Assembly: GCA_023459335.1 (NCBI GenBank)
Contig: JAEWUO010000036.1
Location: 46,023 to 110,022 of the forward strand
Source of the DNA: Bacillota bacterium
Lineage (GTDB): Bacteria > Bacillota > Clostridia > Christensenellales > CAG-138
Direction of reading: 5' to 3'
Length of the DNA: 64,000 nt
How positions within the stretch are numbered: position 1 is the stretch's first letter; each line of letters starts with the position of its first letter. Position numbers and translations under genes: made by a program. The notes under the pieces are model-generated. The model made no database searches, was not told where the DNA came from, and saw only the letters and a program-made list of their open reading frames with translations. Below, one piece after another: positions 59,511-64,000 of the stretch.

Positions 59511-60536
59511 ATGCAAACCAGCGACTTTACATACCACCTTCCCAAAGAACTGATCGCGCAGACGCCGATCGCGGACCGGTCCGCTTCCCGTCTGCTGGTC
59601 TATAACCGCGCGAACGGGCGGATACAGGACACCGTGTTTTCCGATATCACGCGTTTTCTCATGCCAAACGACGTGCTGGTTCGAAATAACACCCGCGTTT
59701 TACCCGCTCGCCTCTTTGCGAGGCGCAGCGACACCGGCGGGAATATGGAGTTTCTTCTTCTAAAAAGGATCGGCGAAAAAACCTGGGAGTGCCTCGCGCG
59801 CCCCGCGAGAAGGGCGTTGCCCGGACGGGAATACCGGGTCAACGAAGAACTTGGCGTCCGCGTGCTCGCGGACACGGAAGCGGAGGGCGGAAAGCACGTC
59901 GAACTGATCTACGACGGGATCTTCGAAGAAGTGCTCGACCGCGCGGGACAGATGCCGCTGCCGCCCTATATTACGGAGCGGCTGAAAGACAAAAACAGAT
60001 ACCAGACGGTATACGCGCGGACGAACGGTTCAGCGGCGGCGCCAACCGCGGGACTGCACTTTACCGACGAGCTGCTCGGAAAGATTGCGGCAGGCGGAAC
60101 GGATATCGTCGATATTCTGCTGCATGTTGGCCTCGGCACATTCCGTCCCGTTTCGGAAGCAAATATCGAAGACCACGTGATGCACGAGGAATATTACGAA
60201 GTATCCTCCGACGCGGCCGAGCGAGTCAACGCCGCGCGGAAAAGAGGCGGGCGTATCGTCGCCGTCGGCACGACGAGCTGCCGGACACTGGAGAGCCTCG
60301 CCGATGGAAACGGCGTAATCCGTGCGGGCAAAGGCTGGACGGGGATCTACATTACGCCCGGTTACCGTTTTCGGGCGGTGGACGCACTGATTACAAACTT
60401 TCATCTGCCGGAATCCACGCTGCTCATGCTCGTCTCCGCATTCATGGGGCGGGAGGAAGCGCTGCGATGCTACGAACACGCGATCGCCGAACGGTACCGG
60501 TTTTTCAGCTTTGGCGACGCGATGTTGATCCTGTAG
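59511..60536 (+). CDS. queA: S-adenosylmethionine:tRNA ribosyltransferase-isomerase QueA
   Basis: 341 residues. MQTSDFTYHLPKELIAQTP is the standard QueA start; NTRVLPARLF, GGNMEFLLLKR, GSAAAPTAGLHFTDELL and VGLGTFRPV follow. It makes epoxyqueuosine in tRNA, the step after Tgt. ATG 59511 is selected on this match, since the ribosome binding site is weak; an in-frame ATG at 59475 would add 12 unrelated residues. Confidence 0.95.
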   Translation: MQTSDFTYHLPKELIAQTPIADRSASRLLVYNRANGRIQDTVFSDITRFLMPNDVLVRNNTRVLPARLFARRSDTGGNMEFLLLKRIGEKTWECLARPARRALPGREYRVNEELGVRVLADTEAEGGKHVELIYDGIFEEVLDRAGQMPLPPYITERLKDKNRYQTVYARTNGSAAAPTAGLHFTDELLGKIAAGGTDIVDILLHVGLGTFRPVSEANIEDHVMHEEYYEVSSDAAERVNAARKRGGRIVAVGTTSCRTLESLADGNGVIRAGKGWTGIYITPGYRFRAVDALITNFHLPESTLLMLVSAFMGREEALRCYEHAIAERYRFFSFGDAMLIL

Positions 60537-60552
60537 GTTTAAGGGGGAAGCG

Positions 60553-61671
60553 ATGGCATACCCGTTTACATTTGAAATAACGCATATCTGCGGGCAGAGC
60601 GGCGCGCGCTGCGGCGTTTTGCATACGCCGCATGGGGAGATCGAAACACCCGTTTATATGCCCGTCGGCACGCAGGCGACGGTCAAGGCGATGACCCCGC
60701 GTGACCTTTTAGACGTCAGCGCGAACATCATACTGGGGAACACCTACCATCTTTATCTCCGCCCCGGGCATAAACTCGTGGAGGAGGCGGGCGGCCTGCA
60801 CCGTTTCATGAATTGGGACAGGCCGATCCTGACCGACAGCGGCGGGTTTCAGGTGTTTTCGCTCGCGAAGATCAACGATATTCAGGAAGACGGCGTGTTG
60901 TTCCGCTCGCACATCGACGGGAGCAAGCACTTTTTCACGCCGGAATCGGTCATGGAGATCGAACAGTCACTCGGCGCGGATATCGCGATGTGTTTCGACG
61001 AATGCGCGCCGTTTCCATCAGATTATTCCTACACCGTCAGCGCGATGGAACGCACGCACCGCTGGGCGGAGCGCTGCAAGGCGGCGCACACGCGCGAGGA
61101 TCAGGCGCTGTTTGGCATCGTGCAGGGCGGCATGTTCGCCGACCTTCGCATCCGGAGTGCGGAAACGATTACCGGCATGGGCTTCCCCGGATTCGGCATC
61201 GGCGGATTGAGCGTTGGCGAACCGAAGCACGTGATGTACGAAATGCTCGAAACATTGATGCCTTATATGCCGGCGGAGAAACCGCGGTATCTCATGGGCG
61301 TCGGCAGCCCGGACTGTCTGCTGGAAGGCGTGCTGCGCGGGGTGGACATGTTCGACTGCGTCCTGCAGACGCGCGCAGGCAGAAACGGCATGGCGCTCAC
61401 GCGGCACGGGCGGATGACGCTGAAAAACGCGAAATACGAACACGATTTTTCGCCGCTGGAAGAGGGATGCGACTGCTACTGCTGCAAGAATTTTACCCGC
61501 GCGTATCTGCGCCATCTGGTCAAAGAGAAGGAAATTCTGGGCGCGCAGCTGCTGACTATGCACAACCTTCGCTTTACGCTTCGTCTCATGGAGGATATGC
61601 GACGCGCAATCAATGAGGACCGCTTCGGCAGCTTCGCGCGAGAATTGCTGGAACAGGGCATCTACGACTGA
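60553..61671 (+). CDS. tgt: Queuine/preQ1 tRNA-guanine transglycosylase
   Basis: 372 residues. The active-site aspartates are in LTDSGGFQVFSL and MFDCVLQTRAGRNG; the zinc site is C-x-C-x2-C in CDCYCCKNFTRAYLRH with a later His (MHNLR). Exchanges G34 for preQ1 in GUN-anticodon tRNAs; works directly before QueA. AGGGGGAAG precedes ATG. Confidence 0.97.
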   Translation: MAYPFTFEITHICGQSGARCGVLHTPHGEIETPVYMPVGTQATVKAMTPRDLLDVSANIILGNTYHLYLRPGHKLVEEAGGLHRFMNWDRPILTDSGGFQVFSLAKINDIQEDGVLFRSHIDGSKHFFTPESVMEIEQSLGADIAMCFDECAPFPSDYSYTVSAMERTHRWAERCKAAHTREDQALFGIVQGGMFADLRIRSAETITGMGFPGFGIGGLSVGEPKHVMYEMLETLMPYMPAEKPRYLMGVGSPDCLLEGVLRGVDMFDCVLQTRAGRNGMALTRHGRMTLKNAKYEHDFSPLEEGCDCYCCKNFTRAYLRHLVKEKEILGAQLLTMHNLRFTLRLMEDMRRAINEDRFGSFARELLEQGIYD

Positions 61672-61686
61672 ACCCGGGGGAATCGC

Positions 61687-62133
61687 TTGAAGACCATCGT
61701 CTGCCAAACCGAACGCGATACCGAGAACCTTGGACGGAGCCTTTTGCGGCTGCTGCCGGTTCCGTCGTTCGTCGCGCTCTATGGCGAGCTCGGTGCGGGC
61801 AAAACCGCGCTCGTGCGCGGCATGGGCGAGGAAGCGGGAACGAACGAGGTTCGCTCCCCGACCTTTACGATTGTTCACGAATATCCGACCGAACCGCGCA
61901 TCGTCCACATCGACGCGTACCGCCTTACGGATGCGGAGGAGCTGTTTGCTGCCGGATTTGAGGAATATCTTGCTCAAAACTCCTTGCTCGTGCTGGAGTG
62001 GGCGGAACGCGTACCGGAGGCGCTGCCGAACGAGCGGCTGGAAATCTCGATCGACGGTAGCGGAGACGAAGCGCGAACGATTACGCTTACGCCCGTTGGA
62101 GAACGCTACGAAAGCGTGGTGAACGCACTGTGA
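61687..62133 (+). CDS. tsaE: tRNA threonylcarbamoyladenosine biosynthesis ATPase TsaE
   Basis: 148 residues. P-loop GELGAGKTALVRGMGE, then TNEVRSPTFTIVHEY and HIDAYRLTDAEEL. TsaE is needed with TsaB and TsaD for t6A37 of tRNA. The start is TTG at 61687 after GGGGGAA. Overlaps tsaB as GTGA. Confidence 0.95.
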   Translation: MKTIVCQTERDTENLGRSLLRLLPVPSFVALYGELGAGKTALVRGMGEEAGTNEVRSPTFTIVHEYPTEPRIVHIDAYRLTDAEELFAAGFEEYLAQNSLLVLEWAERVPEALPNERLEISIDGSGDEARTITLTPVGERYESVVNAL

Positions 62134-62759
62134 TGCTGCTTGCGATCGATACGTCATCCGCGCTCGCCACCGCCGCTCTTTATCATGACGGCGCGCTGGT
62201 TTGCGAGCGGGAAGCCGATCCGGGGAAGAAGCACGCGGAAACGGTAATGCCGATGATCGACGGCCTTATGGAATCGTGCGGCGCGCATATTTCGCAGATC
62301 GATCTATTCGCGGTAGACGTCGGGCCCGGTTCGTTTACGGGCGTACGCATCGGCGTAAGCCTCGTCAACGCGCTTGCGTTCGCGACGGGGAAACGCGTCA
62401 TACCGATCGACTCGCTGACCGCGCTGGCCGAATCGACCGGAGAACGGGAGAAACCCGTCTGCGCAATGATCGACGCACGCAATAAAAACGCGTACGCCGC
62501 GCTGTACCAGGCGGAAAAGACGTTGATTGCGCCATGCGCGGTGGAGATCGAGGCGTTTTTAGCGCGAGTTCCCGCCGGTGCGTTGTTTGCAGGCGACGCG
62601 CACGCGGGAGAAAAAACATATCCTCGCGCAGTATGGGTTGGGAAGGCCGCGCTTGCGCGGCTCGATACGGCGCGGGAAGAAGCGGAACCGGTCTATCTGC
62701 GGGCTTCGCAGGCGGAACGAATGAAAAAGAGAGCGACTGAGGAGACGAAGGGGCAGTGA
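62130..62759 (+). CDS. tsaB: tRNA threonylcarbamoyladenosine biosynthesis protein TsaB
   Basis: 209 residues, ASKHA fold. LLAIDTSSALATAAL, VDVGPGSFTGVRIGVSLVNA and CAMIDARNKNAYAALY are conserved. It dimerises with TsaD (not in the window) and binds TsaE. Starts at GTG 62130 (or the ATG directly after). Confidence 0.95.
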   Translation: MMLLAIDTSSALATAALYHDGALVCEREADPGKKHAETVMPMIDGLMESCGAHISQIDLFAVDVGPGSFTGVRIGVSLVNALAFATGKRVIPIDSLTALAESTGEREKPVCAMIDARNKNAYAALYQAEKTLIAPCAVEIEAFLARVPAGALFAGDAHAGEKTYPRAVWVGKAALARLDTAREEAEPVYLRASQAERMKKRATEETKGQ

Positions 62760-63277
62760 CGGAATGGATCCGTCCGATGGAGCGAAAAGACGTCGATTGC
62801 GTACACGAGATCGAGTGCGCGTGTTTCCGCTCGCCCTGGTCGCGGCTTGCGCTGCTTGGCGAATTAAGAAACGACGTTGCGCATTATCTCGTCATGGAAG
62901 CGGACGGCGTGATCTGCGGATACGGCGGCATGTGGCTGCTCTTTGAGGAAGCGCACGTGACCAACGTCGCCATCCTGCCTGAGTACCGAAAGCAGGGGCG
63001 GGGCAGACGTCTGATGATTGCAATGATGGAGCATGCCGCACAGCGCGGCGCGGAGAAAATGACGCTTGAGGTGCGCGAGGGGAACCTCGTAGCACAGCGG
63101 CTCTACGCTTCGCTCGGGTTCGAACAAAACGGCTTCCGCCCCCGATACTATTCCGATACGGGCGAAGGCGCGAAGCTATTATGGAACAATAATATAAAAG
63201 AAACGATTAAAAGTGAGAGTCAAACAAACGATAACGTTCCATTTGACTCGATAATTCATATAGAAGAGAAACAATGA
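62756..63277 (+). CDS. rimI: Ribosomal-protein/peptide N-acetyltransferase RimI-like (GNAT)
   Basis: 173 residues. The GNAT acetyl-CoA site is VAILPEYRKQGRGRRLMIAMM, followed by MTLEVREGNLVAQRLYASLGF. The family acetylates N-termini of ribosomal bS18 and is linked with the tsaB/tsaD cluster. GTG start overlaps tsaB (GTGA). The last ~32 residues (after AKLLWNN) are a polar tail not found in short RimI proteins, encoded by AT-richer DNA. Confidence 0.88.
   Translation: MTEWIRPMERKDVDCVHEIECACFRSPWSRLALLGELRNDVAHYLVMEADGVICGYGGMWLLFEEAHVTNVAILPEYRKQGRGRRLMIAMMEHAAQRGAEKMTLEVREGNLVAQRLYASLGFEQNGFRPRYYSDTGEGAKLLWNNNIKETIKSESQTNDNVPFDSIIHIEEKQ
63217..63249 (+). repeat. Inverted repeat in the rimI 3' tail
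   Basis: GAGTCAAA (63217-63224) and TTTGACTC (63242-63249) are perfectly complementary, with 17 bp between them. They lie in the AT-richer end of the rimI reading frame. Confidence 0.4.
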
Positions 63278-63295
63278 ACAGGGAGAACAAAACAA

Positions 63296-63799
63296 ATGAA
63301 ACCGTATGAAGAATGGAAACAATTGGTGGAGACGGAACGGCAGCAGGCGGAACACGACGCCTTCTGGGACGCATATTTCGCAAAGGAAACGGAAGCTTAC
63401 CGCGCGATTCTGACGGAGAATACGGGGAAGCTGACCGGCACGTTCGCGGAGCTCTGCGACCGCTTCGGCATGACCGCCGCGGAGTTCGCAGGATTTCTGG
63501 ACGGCGTCAACACGAGCCTGAAAAAAGAAGTCAATCTTGAAAAAACCGGTGCGGACGCCGCGCTGAAACTCGATATCGACTTTGAGAAGCTCTATTTCAA
63601 TATGCACAAAGCGAAAGCGAACTGGCTTTATACGCTCAAGGAATGGGAGCCGATTTTAAACGAAGAGAAACGGAAAGAGATCGCGAAGGAATACCGCAAA
63701 AGCAATATCTTCGTGCGCGAGGCAAAGATCGGCCGAAACGATCCCTGCCCTTGCGGAAGCGGGAAAAAGTTCAAAGCCTGCTGCGGAAAGAATGCCTGA
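63296..63799 (+). CDS. SEC-C motif protein of unknown function
   Basis: 167 residues. The first ~140 are alpha-helical (WKQLVETERQQAEHDAFWDA, AELCDRFGMTAAEFAGFLDG). The C-terminus is a SEC-C zinc-binding motif, DPCPCGSGKKFKACCG, as found at the end of SecA. The gene is 18 bp after rimI. Its task is unknown; SEC-C may bind metal and SecB-like or ribosomal partners. Confidence 0.85.
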   Translation: MKPYEEWKQLVETERQQAEHDAFWDAYFAKETEAYRAILTENTGKLTGTFAELCDRFGMTAAEFAGFLDGVNTSLKKEVNLEKTGADAALKLDIDFEKLYFNMHKAKANWLYTLKEWEPILNEEKRKEIAKEYRKSNIFVREAKIGRNDPCPCGSGKKFKACCGKNA

Positions 63800-63834
63800 T
63801 TCTACTTTGAAACAAAGAAATCCGGTCGACCGGC

Positions 63835-63858
63835 GGCAAGAAAAACGCTTGGCTTTTT
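63835..63858 (+). terminator. Possible terminator after the SEC-C gene
   Basis: GGCAAG (63835-63840... reading G-G-C-A-A-G) faces CTTGGC (63848-63853) with one G-G mismatch, followed by TTTTT (63854-63858). Weak stem, good T-tract. Confidence 0.4.
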
Positions 63859-63869
63859 GTCAATTTTGA

Positions 63870-63898
63870 TTGACATAAGCCCACCCCGCCGCTATAAT
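63870..63898 (+). promoter_or_regulatory. Consensus sigma-A promoter for tRNA-Arg
   Basis: TTGACA (63870-63875) and TATAAT (63893-63898), 17-bp spacing: both hexamers are perfect. GTCAAT (63859-63864) and ATTGAC (63869-63874) form a 6-bp inverted repeat over the -35. Confidence 0.92.
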
Positions 63899-63920
63899 TA
63901 ATCTTCGGAACTCGCTTCCT

Positions 63921-63997
63921 GCGCCTGTAGCTCAGCAGGATAGAGCAACGGCCTTCTAAGCCGTAGGTCCCGGGTTCGAATCCCTGCAGGCGCGCCA
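63921..63997 (+). tRNA. tRNA-Arg (anticodon TCT)
   Basis: Acceptor stem GCGCCTG with CAGGCGC, D-arm GCTC...GAGC, anticodon stem ACGGC/GCCGT with loop CTTCTAA (anticodon TCT at 63955-63957, reads AGA), T-loop TTCGAAT and an encoded CCA end at 63995-63997. The T-stem CCGGG/CCCTG has one C-T mismatch at its second pair. Confidence 0.95.
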
Positions 63998-64000
63998 AGT

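Noticed and set aside
1..64000. CRISPR arrays, rRNA genes, transposases, prophage genes
   Set aside because: None seen on either strand; the gene content is core chromosome throughout.

Overview
This is a stretch of bacterial core chromosome, G+C-rich, with almost every gene on the + strand in tightly packed operons. Gene content and order are those of a Gram-positive Bacillota of the Clostridia type: pnp next to an M16 peptidase, YlmE/SepF/DivIVA, yceD-rpmF-plsX-acpP-rnc-smc-ftsY-ylxM-ffh-rpsP-khpA-rimM-trmD-rplS-rbgA-rnhB, dprA-topA-trmFO-hslVU, and dnaG-rpoD. SepF, DivIVA, RNase J, a CD1247-type protein, a SEC-C protein and several TTG/GTG starts fit this. I cannot name the genus. I saw no phage, no transposase gene, no CRISPR array and no rRNA.

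Layout. 1-1551: 3' part of pnp. 1689-8414: M16 peptidase, dUTPase, HlyD-like adaptor, YggS/YlmE, SepF, DivIVA, YgiQ radical SAM. 8472-11841: yceD-rpmF, plsX, acpP and rnc, the first three units separated by consensus promoters and clear terminators. 11838-23399: smc, ftsY, ylxM-ffh, rpsP, khpA, rimM, trmD, an EamA transporter, rplS, rbgA, rnhB, yraN. 23541-27849: a large two-module GT-C glycosyltransferase with a GtrA flippase-like protein, inserted in an otherwise conserved order. 27955-36529: comM, dprA, topA, trmFO, hslVU. 36548-47339: SleB-like wall hydrolase, RNase J, YlbF-like, MltG, PepP, EF-P, CD1247-like, dGTPase, DnaG, RpoD. 47406-52602: a GNAT with a membrane tail, a divergent minus-strand ATP-grasp/KamA pair, then a 31-residue membrane peptide and a KdpDE-like two-component pair. 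52721-59245 (minus): a complete phosphate regulon, pstSCAB-phoU-phoP-phoR. 59511-63799: queA, tgt, tsaE, tsaB, rimI, SEC-C protein. 63921-63997: tRNA-Arg(TCT).

How the genes work together. Most of the window makes and maintains the translation, secretion, replication and envelope machinery: SRP and its receptor, rRNA/tRNA/ribosome maturation (RNase III, RimM, TrmD, RbgA, TrmFO, QueA/Tgt, TsaE/B, RimI, EF-P), RNA turnover (PNPase, RNase J), DNA replication and topology (DnaG, TopA, SMC), DNA uptake (ComM, DprA) and cell division or wall growth (SepF, DivIVA, MltG, SleB-like). The Pst-PhoU-PhoPR block senses and imports phosphate.

The most unusual observations are these. The phosphate-binding protein PstS has its two halves in circularly permuted order. 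A KamA-type aminomutase with the lysine-specific aspartates sits in an operon with a D-Ala-D-Ala-ligase-like ATP-grasp enzyme whose substrate motifs differ from true Ddl. The dprA-topA gap is AT-rich and built of long inverted repeats, including a 14-bp perfect repeat pair. A 73-nt foldable element lies upstream of dnaG. A 31-residue membrane ORF with a strong ribosome binding site precedes an orphan KdpDE pair.
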